DNA from: Verrucomicrobiota bacterium
GTDB taxonomy: Bacteria; Verrucomicrobiota; Verrucomicrobiia; Opitutales; UBA953
Direction: 5' to 3'
DNA length: 64,000 nt
Assembly: GCA_026397955.1 (NCBI GenBank)
Contig: JAPLTV010000016.1
Coordinates: 1-64,000, forward strand
Within the stretch, counting starts at the first letter, position 1. Every line of letters begins with the position of its first letter. Under the pieces are notes generated by a model. It was not told the DNA's origin. It saw only the letters and a program-made list of their open reading frames with translations, and did no database searches. The position numbers and the translations under genes are program-made. Positions 20,811 to 30,299 of the stretch are shown piece after piece.

Positions 20811-21587
20811 TTAGGCCAGACCGCGCTTGGTCGACGCCGCGAAGTCCACGAAGGCCTTGGCGACCCGGCCGGAAGCCTCGGGCAAGGTGCGGGCCTTCTC
20901 GAGGGCCTGCGTGGTATTAAGCCCGTCGCGGTAGAAGATCCGGTGCATCAACTTGGCTGTGGCGATTTCTTCATCGGTGAAGCCCGATCGCTTCAGGCCG
21001 ACGGCGTTGATCATCTTGGTCTCGCACGGATTGCCGTCGGCGATGACGAAAGGAGGGACGTCCTGGACGCACTTGGAGCAGGCCGCGACCATGGCGTGGT
21101 CGCCGATGCGGCAGAACTGGTGGATGCCGGCGTTCCAGCCGATGTTCACGTGGTCGCCGACATGCACGTGGCCGGCCACGGCGGAGTGGCTGGAGATGAC
21201 GAGGTGGTTGCCGATCACGCAGTCATGCGCGACGTGCGAATAGGCCAGCAGGACGTTGTCGTCGCCGAGGATGGTCCATTCGCCTTCCTGGGTGCCGAGG
21301 TGGACGCTGACGTATTCGCGAAAGGTGTTACGGGCCCCGACTTTGAGGCCAGGCTTGCCCGGTTTCGCTTTGAGGTCCTGCGTTCGCCCGCCGATGAAAG
21401 CGTAAGGGAAGACCTCGCACTGCGGGCCGAGCTGCGTGTAGCCCTCGACCGTCGCGTGGTGGTGCAGCAAGCAGCCGTCGCCCAAGGTGACGTCGCCGCC
21501 CACGTAGGCGTAGGCGCCGATAACGACGTCGTGGCCGAGCTTGGCGCCAGCTTCGACGATCGCGGTGGGGTGGACTTGCGTGGCCAT
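20811..21587 (-). CDS. lpxA: Acyl-[ACP]--UDP-N-acetylglucosamine O-acyltransferase
   Basis: Hexapeptide repeats HPTAIVEAGAKLGHDVVIGAYAYVG, NTFREYVSVHLGT, LAYSHVAHDCVIGNH. Confidence 0.96.
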   Translation of the reverse strand: MATQVHPTAIVEAGAKLGHDVVIGAYAYVGGDVTLGDGCLLHHHATVEGYTQLGPQCEVFPYAFIGGRTQDLKAKPGKPGLKVGARNTFREYVSVHLGTQEGEWTILGDDNVLLAYSHVAHDCVIGNHLVISSHSAVAGHVHVGDHVNIGWNAGIHQFCRIGDHAMVAACSKCVQDVPPFVIADGNPCETKMINAVGLKRSGFTDEEIATAKLMHRIFYRDGLNTTQALEKARTLPEASGRVAKAFVDFAASTKRGLA

Positions 21588-21592
21588 CCGGT

Positions 21593-22933
21593 TCAGCCGT
21601 TAGGCGAGTCGGCGATGGTGAAGAGCAGTTCGGCGGACGAGACGCACTCGCCGTTGACGAGGCATTCGCATTCGGCAGCAGCGATACGGCCGCGGACCTT
21701 GGTGAGCTTGGCGCGGATCTCCAGGGTGTCGCCCGGCGTAACCGCCTTGCGGAACTTCACCTTGTCGGCGCTCATGAAGAACACGACCTTCGGGGCTTCG
21801 TCGGCGGCGCCGCGGCGCAGCATGATGAGGCCGGCGGCCTGGGCCATCGCCTCGATCTGCAGGACGCCCGGCATGACTGGCTGGCCGGGGAAGTGGCCCT
21901 GGAAATAAGGTTCGTTGATCGTGACGTTCTTGATCGCGACGAGGGAGTCTTCGTTGAGCTCGACCACGCGGTCGACCATCACGAAGGGATAGCGATGGGG
22001 CAGGGCGTTGAGAATCTGGCGGATGTCCAGGGCCGAGCCAGCGGGGGCGGTCGGTGCTTCGACCTTAGGGCCTGCCGGAGCGGGCTTGGCCTTGGGAGCC
22101 TTGGATTCCTGCCACTGCTTGCGGACGGCTGCGGCGAGGCGGGCATTGAGCGCGTGGCCGGGGCGGACGGCGATGATGTGGGCCTTGAGGCGGATGCCGG
22201 CGAGGACGATGTCGCCGACGATATCGAGGATCTTATGGCGGACGAGCTCGTCCTTGAAACGCAGGGGCTCCTTGCTGACGATCTTGTCGCCCTTGAGGAT
22301 GATCGCAGAGTCGAGCGTGCCGCCCTTGATGAGGCCCTTCTCGATGAGGCCTTCGATGTCTTCGTAGATCGTGAACGTGCGGGCCGGAGCGATCTGCGCT
22401 TCGTAGGTCTCGGAGTCGATGTCGATCGTCAGGTGCTGCGTGTGGATGCCTCGGTCATCGGCCGAGGTGCAGGTGATGCGCAGGCCGTCGAAGGGAAGGG
22501 CGATGATGGAGCGGCTGCCTTCATTGATCGTGATGGGGTGCGTGAGCGTGAACGTCTCGCGCTGGGCTTCCTGTTCGATGATACCACACTGGTGGATGAG
22601 CGTCGTGAAGGGGCGGGCCGAGCCGTCGACGATGGGCGGCTCCGAGGCGTCGAGCTCGATGATGGCGTTGTCCACGGCCATACCGCTGAGGGCCGAGAGC
22701 ACGTGCTCGATGGTGTGCAGCTTGACGGCGTCGGAGGAGACGGTCGTCTTGCGCTCCAGTTCGGTGATCATCTCGGACACCGGGCGAACCTCAGGTTTGC
22801 CGAAAAGGTCGATGCGACGGAAGACTAGGCCGGTATTAGGAGCACCCGGTTTCAGGGTCAGGGTGACGTCCTGGCCGGTGTGGAGGGCTTTGCCCTTTAC
22901 GGAGGCTTCTTTGCCAAGGGTGCGCTGTTTCAT
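21593..22933 (-). CDS. lpxC/fabZ: Fused UDP-3-O-acyl-GlcNAc deacetylase (LpxC) / 3-hydroxyacyl-ACP dehydratase (FabZ)
   Basis: LpxC half: [42 protein letters not shown]; FabZ half: [39 protein letters not shown]. Confidence 0.96.
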   Translation of the reverse strand: MKQRTLGKEASVKGKALHTGQDVTLTLKPGAPNTGLVFRRIDLFGKPEVRPVSEMITELERKTTVSSDAVKLHTIEHVLSALSGMAVDNAIIELDASEPPIVDGSARPFTTLIHQCGIIEQEAQRETFTLTHPITINEGSRSIIALPFDGLRITCTSADDRGIHTQHLTIDIDSETYEAQIAPARTFTIYEDIEGLIEKGLIKGGTLDSAIILKGDKIVSKEPLRFKDELVRHKILDIVGDIVLAGIRLKAHIIAVRPGHALNARLAAAVRKQWQESKAPKAKPAPAGPKVEAPTAPAGSALDIRQILNALPHRYPFVMVDRVVELNEDSLVAIKNVTINEPYFQGHFPGQPVMPGVLQIEAMAQAAGLIMLRRGAADEAPKVVFFMSADKVKFRKAVTPGDTLEIRAKLTKVRGRIAAAECECLVNGECVSSAELLFTIADSPNG

Positions 22934-23012
22934 ACCGTTCACACAGTTATTCACACCCCCCTCCCTCTGTAAAGGCCTACTTTCGAGGGGTTTGGGTTGA
23001 AATTCACGGCGG

Positions 23013-23226
23013 AGGGGTAGGGGGTGGGGGTAGGGGCTTTTTAGGGCTAGGGCCGGGGCTTGGGCTAGGGCTGGAAAGTCAGATGCGGATGGGATTCAGG
23101 ATGGGGCCAACCAGGAACAACGAACGATGAACGACGGCGCGCGCGCCAGTCATCGTGATGATTTCATCGCTGTGAACAACGCATCGTCCGAGCCCTGTCC
23201 CTGGCCCTGTCTCTGCCCCTCGAGCG
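23013..23226. repeat. Intergenic G-rich and C-rich hexamer-periodic tracts
   Basis: GGGGTAGGGGGTGGGGGTAGGGGC; GGGCTAGGGCCGGGGCTTGGGCTAGGGCTGG; then GAGCCCTGTCCCTGGCCCTGTCTCTGCCCC. Confidence 0.8.
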
Positions 23227-23305
23227 AACATTGTTCGCACGCTCACTTGTTCACACGGGGCCGCGGTTCCTTGACACTTCGCAGCGCTGGGCAAATCGTC
23301 CGCAC

Positions 23306-23869
<564 letters not shown>

Positions 23870-23872
23870 GCG

Positions 23873-24337
23873 ATGTTCTGCCCCCGCTGTAATCACGAGG
23901 ATACGAAGGTCTTGGAGACCCGCCTCGGGAAGGGTAACCATTCCATCCGCCGTCGCCGCGAGTGCCTGGCGTGCGACCATCGCTTCAGCACCATCGAGGA
24001 AATCGTCCGCGAAGGCATGGTCGTCGTGAAGCGTAACGGCGCCCGCGAAGAATTCGACATCGGCAAGATCGCCTCCGGCGTCCGCAAGGCCACCGACAAG
24101 CGTCCCATCGAGCTCGAGCGCATCAACCTGATGATTTCCGAGATCGTCGAGAACCTGCAGGTGAAGTTCGGCGACGAGGTTCCCTCCAGCGCCATCGGCG
24201 AGGAGATCATGAACCTCCTCCAGTCGGTCGACCAGATCGCCTACGTCCGCTTCGCCAGCGTCTACCGCGAATTCCGCGATATCGACGAGCTCGCCAAGGC
24301 CATCGATCAGCTCCGCAAGGGAGGAAAGATCAAGTGA
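23873..24337 (+). CDS. nrdR: Transcriptional regulator NrdR
   Basis: MFCPRCNHEDTKVLETRLGKGNHSIRRRRECLACDHRFSTIEEI zinc ribbon plus ATP-cone. Confidence 0.97.
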   Translation: MFCPRCNHEDTKVLETRLGKGNHSIRRRRECLACDHRFSTIEEIVREGMVVVKRNGAREEFDIGKIASGVRKATDKRPIELERINLMISEIVENLQVKFGDEVPSSAIGEEIMNLLQSVDQIAYVRFASVYREFRDIDELAKAIDQLRKGGKIK

Positions 24338-24807
24338 CCGCCGCTCTGCCCAAGTCGATCCGCCTCCGCACGCTCAACGCGCTGCTGGCTTCGATGGTGG
24401 GCACCGCTCCCCAGCTCCGCAGCGACGTCGATGCGGTGCTGCGCGTGTTCGAGGCCGACGACGAGACCGACCCGCGCCTCAACGCCACGGACCTCGCCGC
24501 TGCGGCCGCCCAAATCTTCCGCCTGCTTTCACCGGATCGGGCGGTGCCGACTGTCGCCGTACTCGATCATCGTGCTGATCCGTTCGACGCCCTCTGGGCG
24601 CATGAACGCGTCGAAGCCGCCTTAGCCACCACCGGCGAAGCCGCCGACGTGCTCTTCTGGGTCGTTGGCCTGCAGGACCAATATCTCGCCGGCACCCGCG
24701 CCCGTTCGACCCGCTGGCGTGCCGCCTACGACGAAGCGGTCGACACGCTGCAGGGGCTCGTCGCCCGTCAGGCTGGCCGCCGCCGCGTGACGGTCGTCGT
24801 TCTCTGA
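24334..24807 (+). CDS. Hypothetical protein (GTG start, overlaps nrdR)
   Basis: Open frame tightly coupled to nrdR; position suggests NusB, but the sequence does not convincingly match. Confidence 0.55.
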   Translation: MTAALPKSIRLRTLNALLASMVGTAPQLRSDVDAVLRVFEADDETDPRLNATDLAAAAAQIFRLLSPDRAVPTVAVLDHRADPFDALWAHERVEAALATTGEAADVLFWVVGLQDQYLAGTRARSTRWRAAYDEAVDTLQGLVARQAGRRRVTVVVL

Positions 24808-24814
24808 TTTTTCC

Positions 24815-25162
24815 ATGAGCGCCCCGAAGACGCTGTTCCAGAAGATCGCCGACAAGGAGATCCCCGCGAAGTTCATCCATGAGGATGCCGTGTGCGTGGC
24901 CTTCTATGACATCGCCCCGCAGGCGCCGACGCATGTGCTGATCGTGCCCCGTAAGGCCATCCCGCGCGTCGCCGAGGCGACCGGGGAAGATCAGGCTACC
25001 CTCGGGCACCTGCTACTTGTGGCTGGACAGCTTTCCCGCCAGCTCGGCTTGGCCAAGGGTTTCCGCGTCGTGATCAACAACGGCCCTGACGGCGGTGAGA
25101 CGGTCCCGCACCTCCACGTGCATCTGCTGGGTGGACGAGCCCTCGATTGGCCGCCAGGCTGA
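24815..25162 (+). CDS. HIT-family protein (HinT-like)
   Basis: FQKIADKEIPAKFIHED...VPHLHVHLLGGR histidine triad. Confidence 0.96.
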   Translation: MSAPKTLFQKIADKEIPAKFIHEDAVCVAFYDIAPQAPTHVLIVPRKAIPRVAEATGEDQATLGHLLLVAGQLSRQLGLAKGFRVVINNGPDGGETVPHLHVHLLGGRALDWPPG

Positions 25163-25166
25163 GGCT

Positions 25167-25811
25167 ATGAGCGCGCCCGAACCCTGCCTCGTCCTCGACG
25201 GCTCCGCCCGTGCCGGAGTCCGGGTGGGAGTTCTCTCCGGAGGTCGCTGGGTAGGGCAGGGCATCTCACCTGATGGTGCCCTGGAAGGCCTCTTCGGTTG
25301 TGTCGAAGCCGCCTTGGCCGAAGCCAAGCTGTCGCTGGCTGATATCCGTTCCTTCGCCTTGTGCGTCGGTCCGGGCTCCGTACTCGGTATCCGTATCGCC
25401 GCACTCGCGGTACGTTCGTGGACCGCGCTCGAGCCGCGCCCAATCTTCGTCTGGGAATCCCTCGCGGGTATCGCGCGCTCCGCGCTCGCCGCCGGCGAGA
25501 AAGGCCCGTTCCTTGTCGCCGCGGAATCCCGTCTGAAGCGCTGGCATGCGCTCGAGGTTTCTGCCGGTGGTTCCCTCGGCGTGCCCTTCGAAGCCGAGGC
25601 AGCACAGTTGAATTCCTCTGGTCGTCGCGTGCTGGCCTCGAGCGAAGCCGCTGCCGGCGTGCTGACGTCGCACGTCGCCGTCCCGCATCCCTGGTCGGCC
25701 TTGCCGACCTTCTTCACTCAGCCCGGCTTCCTGCGCGAGGAGCCTCGCCCCGATGCGTTGAACGTCGCCAACGATTTCGCCACCTGGTCCGGGGAGCGCC
25801 ACCGCTCATGA
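25167..25811 (+). CDS. tsaB: tRNA threonylcarbamoyladenosine biosynthesis protein TsaB-like
   Basis: CLVLDGSARAGVRVGVL, SLADIRSFALCVGPGSVLGIRIA. Confidence 0.82.
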   Translation: MSAPEPCLVLDGSARAGVRVGVLSGGRWVGQGISPDGALEGLFGCVEAALAEAKLSLADIRSFALCVGPGSVLGIRIAALAVRSWTALEPRPIFVWESLAGIARSALAAGEKGPFLVAAESRLKRWHALEVSAGGSLGVPFEAEAAQLNSSGRRVLASSEAAAGVLTSHVAVPHPWSALPTFFTQPGFLREEPRPDALNVANDFATWSGERHRS

Positions 25812-26956
25812 GCGCTTCGTCGAATGCTTCCGCCGCGCGCGCCTGGGTCGAGATCGACCTGCCGGCGATCGACCGCAATGTCGGTCGCATCAAGCAGGCG
25901 CTGCCACCGCATGTGCGCTATGTCGCCGTGGTGAAGGCCAATGCCTACGGCCATGGCATGCCCGAGGTCGCCACGCGCCTTCTGCAGGCGGGCGTGGATT
26001 GCTTCGCGGTGGCGAACGTCGCCGAGGCCGCCAACCTGCGCGAAATCGGCCACGACGCCGACATCCTCCTGCTCAGCCCGACCTTACCCAGCGAGCTTCC
26101 TCGAGCTTTGGCCCTCGGACTCGATGTCACCTTAAACTCGCTCGATGAAGCGCAGGCGCTGGCCGCCGCGTCCGCGAAGTCGGGACTCAAGGCTAAGGTG
26201 CACGTCAAGGTCGACACCGGCATGGGCCGCGCCGGGGTCTGGCATGAGCAAGCCGCCGAGCTCTTCGCCTTCGTCCAGGATAATGCCACCTTCGAGTGGC
26301 GCGGCGTCTACACGCACTTCTCGGATGCCGACAGCGATGCCGCCTACACCGCCGTTCAGCGTGCCATCTTCCTCAAGTTGCTGGAACGAATTCCTGCTGC
26401 CGTCCGCGCGGGACTGATGATCCATGCCGACAACAGCGCCGGCCTCGAGAGCTTCTCGGCTTCCGCACCTTTCAACGCCGTGCGCGTCGGCCTGATGCAA
26501 TACGGCCTACCGCCGTCCTCGGGATCGTTCCTGGCCAGCCTCCGTCCGGAGCCCGTACTTTCTTTCCATGCGCGCGTGGTGCTCGTGAAAGACCTGCCGG
26601 CCGGTACCGCTGTCAGTTATAACCGCACCAAGACCCTTTCCCGCCCGACCCGCGTTGGCATCGTCGCCGTGGGCTACGGCGATGGCGTCCCGACGGCTGC
26701 GAGCAACCGCGGGTTCTTCCTCGTGAGGGGACAGCGCTGCCCGATCCTCGGTCGCGTGACCATGGACCAGACCATCGTGGATATCACCGATGTCCCTTCC
26801 GTCGTCGTGGGAGATATCGCGACAATCCTGGGCGCGCAAGGTGCTGATCGCATTACCGTGGCGGAGTTCTGCGCTTGGGCGGATTGCATCCCATGGGAGG
26901 CCCTGTGCACGCTCACCCAGCGCGTGCAGCGCGTCTATCGCACCGACCGCACCTAA
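25808..26956 (+). CDS. alr: Alanine racemase
   Basis: ARAWVEIDLPAIDRNVGRIKQ...VAVVKANAYGHGM PLP-lysine motif; HVKVDTGMGRAG; GRVTMDQTIVD. Confidence 0.97.
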   Translation: MSASSNASAARAWVEIDLPAIDRNVGRIKQALPPHVRYVAVVKANAYGHGMPEVATRLLQAGVDCFAVANVAEAANLREIGHDADILLLSPTLPSELPRALALGLDVTLNSLDEAQALAAASAKSGLKAKVHVKVDTGMGRAGVWHEQAAELFAFVQDNATFEWRGVYTHFSDADSDAAYTAVQRAIFLKLLERIPAAVRAGLMIHADNSAGLESFSASAPFNAVRVGLMQYGLPPSSGSFLASLRPEPVLSFHARVVLVKDLPAGTAVSYNRTKTLSRPTRVGIVAVGYGDGVPTAASNRGFFLVRGQRCPILGRVTMDQTIVDITDVPSVVVGDIATILGAQGADRITVAEFCAWADCIPWEALCTLTQRVQRVYRTDRT

Positions 26957-26957
26957 T

Positions 26958-28217
26958 ATGTCCGTCGCCCTCCGTCTCGCGCTGCTCTGCGTCCTTGCGA
27001 CCGTCTTACGCGCGTCGGATGACCCCCTTGCCGCCGCCATCGGCCATGCCAAGGCCCATCCGCAGGGCGATGCCCCCGCCAGCTTTGTCGCGGCAGATTA
27101 TCGGGGCGACCTGCGTGATCTGCCGATCGGAGTCTTTGATTCCGGTGTCGGCGGCCTGACGGTCCTCGAGGCCATCAAAGCCCATGACCGCCATCACAAT
27201 CAGACCGGGGCGGAAGGCCCCGACGGCGTGCCCGATTTCGCCGGCGAACGCTTCGTGTATTTCGGCGATCAGGCGAATATGCCTTACGGAAATTATTCCG
27301 CGGTGGGGCGGACGGATTTTCTGCGTGAACTCATTCTGCGTGACGCCTTGTTCCTGCTCGGGCGGCGTTACGCGAACGGCACCAAGCCGCCGGTGAAGGC
27401 CATCGTCATCGCCTGCAATACCGCCACCGCTTACGGACTGGAAGACATTCGGGCCGCGGTGAAGGCCTGGGGTATCCCGGTCGTCGTCATCGGGGTCGTC
27501 GAAGCGGGCGCGCAAGGCCTGGTCGAGACCGCGGACGGCGCGCAGGGCGGGGTGGCCGTGCTCGCCACCGTGGGGACGTGCGCGTCTAATGCTTATCCCA
27601 AGGCTATCGCCAAGGTCACCGGCCGTCCGGTCCGCCAGCTAGGATCCGCCAGCCTCGCCGCCGCGATTGAGGGTGACCCTTCGGTCAAGACGCCGATCCG
27701 CGATATCATCCGCGCCGATGTTGGCACGTTCCTCAAGTCGGCCGCCGCCGACGGCGCTGCGCCGATCGATACCTTGATGCTCGGCTGCACCCACTATCCG
27801 TTGGTCGCCGATGAGATCGCCGCGGCCTTCGCCTATTGGCGCGAACAATCCGATGCGGCTGGCCGCAAGCCGTATGCCGCGCTCGTGGCGCCCCGGCTCA
27901 AGCAGGTGAATCCCGCCGCCTGGACCGCTGAGGCTCTCTGGCGTTCGCTCCGTGGCGCCAAGATGATGGCGGTGACGAAGCCATCGTCCGGCGACCAGTT
28001 CTTTATTTCCGTCGCGAACCCGCAGTGGCCGGGCGTCGGCCTGGCCCCTGACGGCACGTTGGCTTACGAATATAAATATGGGCGTTCCCCTAATCAGGTC
28101 GGGCGCGAGGACACGGTCAACGTCCCCATGACGGCGGACAAGCTGCCCGGCGCGACGGCGGGACTCGTCCGCGAAAAGCTGCCGCTGACCTGGCGGAGCT
28201 TGCAGGGCGTGCGCTGA
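26958..28217 (+). CDS. Glutamate/aspartate racemase (MurI) family protein with N-terminal signal peptide and C-terminal extension
   Basis: MSVALRLALLCVLATVLRAS hydrophobic leader; FDSGVGGLTVL, FGDQANMPYG, ACNTATAYG, LGCTHYPLV. Confidence 0.85.
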   Translation: MSVALRLALLCVLATVLRASDDPLAAAIGHAKAHPQGDAPASFVAADYRGDLRDLPIGVFDSGVGGLTVLEAIKAHDRHHNQTGAEGPDGVPDFAGERFVYFGDQANMPYGNYSAVGRTDFLRELILRDALFLLGRRYANGTKPPVKAIVIACNTATAYGLEDIRAAVKAWGIPVVVIGVVEAGAQGLVETADGAQGGVAVLATVGTCASNAYPKAIAKVTGRPVRQLGSASLAAAIEGDPSVKTPIRDIIRADVGTFLKSAAADGAAPIDTLMLGCTHYPLVADEIAAAFAYWREQSDAAGRKPYAALVAPRLKQVNPAAWTAEALWRSLRGAKMMAVTKPSSGDQFFISVANPQWPGVGLAPDGTLAYEYKYGRSPNQVGREDTVNVPMTADKLPGATAGLVREKLPLTWRSLQGVR

Positions 28218-28219
28218 TT

Positions 28220-28765
28220 TCAGGCCGCCTTCTTCGGGTCAACCTTAGGCTTTTCCTTTTCGTCCTTCTTCGGCTCGTCCTTGCCGTCCTTCTTCTCGAT
28301 TTTGGCGACGGCCTTGGTGATAGCGTCGGCCAGTTCTTCGCCGTCCGGGACGCTGCTGTAGACCATCTTGCCTTCGCGGTCGAAGGCGCAGACGTAAGGA
28401 TAGGCGTTGGTCTTGATCGGTCCGCGGCAGCCGCTGTAGTTACTGTAGGTCACGCCGGACTTCTTCAGCAGGGTGGTGATGTTCTTGGGCGAGCCGGCGT
28501 AGCCGAGATTCTCGACGCCGATGACGACGAGGTCGTCCTTATGTTCGTCGGCGATCTTCTGGAAGATCTTAAGGTTGGAGCCGCTGGGGTTTTCCAGTTC
28601 GTAGGCCCAGAAGAAAAGTAGAGTGCCCTTGTCCTTCTGTAACACGGGCGTCACGCGCGGGCCGTCGATGTAACGACCGAGCGAGAAGTCGGTGCGGAAG
28701 TTGTATTTCTTCTCGGCGCCGAATACCGTTGTGAGCCAGAGGAGCATGAGGAGGGCGAGGCGCAT
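28220..28765 (-). CDS. Exported thioredoxin-fold-like protein, copy B, no CxxC
   Basis: Signal peptide MRLALLMLLWLTTVFGAE; YNFRTDFSLGRYIDGPRVTPVL shared with 29309..29800. Confidence 0.7.
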   Translation of the reverse strand: MRLALLMLLWLTTVFGAEKKYNFRTDFSLGRYIDGPRVTPVLQKDKGTLLFFWAYELENPSGSNLKIFQKIADEHKDDLVVIGVENLGYAGSPKNITTLLKKSGVTYSNYSGCRGPIKTNAYPYVCAFDREGKMVYSSVPDGEELADAITKAVAKIEKKDGKDEPKKDEKEKPKVDPKKAA

Positions 28766-28832
28766 GTCAAAAGGGTGCTCTTCTTATATTTAATAACAAG
28801 ACCGCAGGTCGGCCCAGTATTCCGATTCAGGG

Positions 28833-29312
28833 CTATTCCGCGCGGTTCTCGCGCCGGATGTCCCGGAACAGGCCGTAGACCATCAGGGCGCCCACCACGG
28901 CACCCTGACCGATGAGCGTATACAGGTTCGTCGGATCCTTGTCGAAGAAGGGCGAGAGGTTGCCCAGGAGGAAGAACGGGAAATAGCCGGCGAAGCTCCA
29001 GAGGGCGGTGCTGATCGCGGTGCTATCCATCGGGACAGACGGGCGCAGAATCATCTGCAGCCCCCAGACGACGCTGGCGAGGGCGAGCAGGTGAAGCTGC
29101 GGCGCGGTCAGCAAGGCTAGTTCATCGGGCAGGAACTGGGCGAAGATCGCTAGGAGGAATAGCAATGAGCTGAGGATCCGGGTGGCCGCCTCGAGGCTGT
29201 TGCGTTCGCGCGTCGGGATGAGCTGATCGGAGCCGAAGCCCGATGAGGTCTCGGCGCCACGCGGCTGGGAGCCGAGGCCCCAAAGTAGACAGTCGAAAAG
29301 GAAGCGGATCAT
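28833..29312 (-). CDS. Small membrane protein, copy B
   Basis: Several TM-like segments; ends GALMVYGLFRDIRRE; similar to 29850..30284. Confidence 0.65.
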   Translation of the reverse strand: MIRFLFDCLLWGLGSQPRGAETSSGFGSDQLIPTRERNSLEAATRILSSLLFLLAIFAQFLPDELALLTAPQLHLLALASVVWGLQMILRPSVPMDSTAISTALWSFAGYFPFFLLGNLSPFFDKDPTNLYTLIGQGAVVGALMVYGLFRDIRRENRAE

Positions 29313-29800
29313 TCGGTGATCGCCTTGATGGCGGCCTTGAAGTCGGCGTTACCTTTGGCCGGCGTACCGCTGTAGATTAGCTTCCCTTCAGAGTTGAAGA
29401 GTAGGCAATGGCCGTCGTGCGGCACTTCGAACGGCGCGTGCTCGATGCCGGCCTGGATGGTGAACTCGATCTTGAACTTCTTGGCGTACTCCGCGAGGTC
29501 CTTGGCGACCAGTCCCTTGCTCCAGGCCGAGCCGATGACCACGACCTTCTTGCCGTGGGCTTCGTGCAAGGCTTCGAACTCCGGCGTCCACGCCGCCGCC
29601 CATGAGTTCCGGTTGCCGGAGAGGGTGCCCATGCTGACGATTGCGACGGCCTTACCCTTGAGGACGGCTTCGGTGACGCGCGGTCCCGTGAGGTGGTTGC
29701 CGAGATTGAAGTCGCGCAGGTGGTAGTTCTTCGTGCTCGGGTCCGCGGCGCCCAGCAAGGTGAGGGTGGAGAATAGGGTGAGCAGGAGAGGCTTGAGCAT
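29309..29800 (-). CDS. Exported thioredoxin-fold-like protein, copy A, no CxxC
   Basis: MLKPLLLTLFSTLTLLGAADP signal; YHLRDFNLGNHLTGPRVTEAVL. Confidence 0.7.
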   Translation of the reverse strand: MLKPLLLTLFSTLTLLGAADPSTKNYHLRDFNLGNHLTGPRVTEAVLKGKAVAIVSMGTLSGNRNSWAAAWTPEFEALHEAHGKKVVVIGSAWSKGLVAKDLAEYAKKFKIEFTIQAGIEHAPFEVPHDGHCLLFNSEGKLIYSGTPAKGNADFKAAIKAITE

Positions 29801-29849
29801 CGGGGTAGGCTCATCCTGTCCTTCGCCCGGACGCAGGCAAGCCCGCGAC

Positions 29850-30284
29850 TCAGGCCGGGCGTTTGATATCGCGCAAGATGCCGACAAAGAAGGCCGCACC
29901 GAACAGGCACACGCTTAGCCACGTGCTTCCGGGCATCTCCTTCGGGCTTAAGGCGTAGGCGGCGTAGGGGGCTAGCGTCCATATTCCGACGTTGGTTGCG
30001 GTCCGGTCTCCGGGGATATCTTTGCGGTAAAGGGTTAGCGCCAGCCACAGGAGCGGCAGGATGTTAAGCCAGTACGCTTCGCTGGAGGAAAGAAAGTCAC
30101 CCTTCAAGATGTGCACCTCTACTCCGACAGCAGCGGTCAAAGCCATGCTTGCCCATGAGAGGGCCTTTTCACCTAAGTCAGGGGTGCGGTCGTTCTCCAA
30201 GGCGGTGAGTCCGGCCGGACCGCGCATGACGAGGTAGCGCCCCAGGATGATCAGGAAGAAGCAGACAGGTATGTAGGCTCCCAT
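29850..30284 (-). CDS. Small membrane protein, copy A
   Basis: TM segments; ends AAFFVGILRDIKRPA. Confidence 0.6.
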   Translation of the reverse strand: MGAYIPVCFFLIILGRYLVMRGPAGLTALENDRTPDLGEKALSWASMALTAAVGVEVHILKGDFLSSSEAYWLNILPLLWLALTLYRKDIPGDRTATNVGIWTLAPYAAYALSPKEMPGSTWLSVCLFGAAFFVGILRDIKRPA

Positions 30285-30299
30285 GCTTCGGGAGGCTGC

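Noticed and set aside
21593-22933. LpxC-FabZ fusion as a novelty
   Set aside because: This fusion is already known in Bacteroidota and Verrucomicrobiota.
23224-23238. GCGAACATTGTTCGC as a LexA box
   Set aside because: Half-site spacing and orientation do not match the LexA consensus forms I know, and the flanking genes are not SOS genes; kept only as a palindrome.
24334-24807. nusB assignment based on position after nrdR
   Set aside because: Sequence did not show convincing NusB motifs; left as hypothetical.
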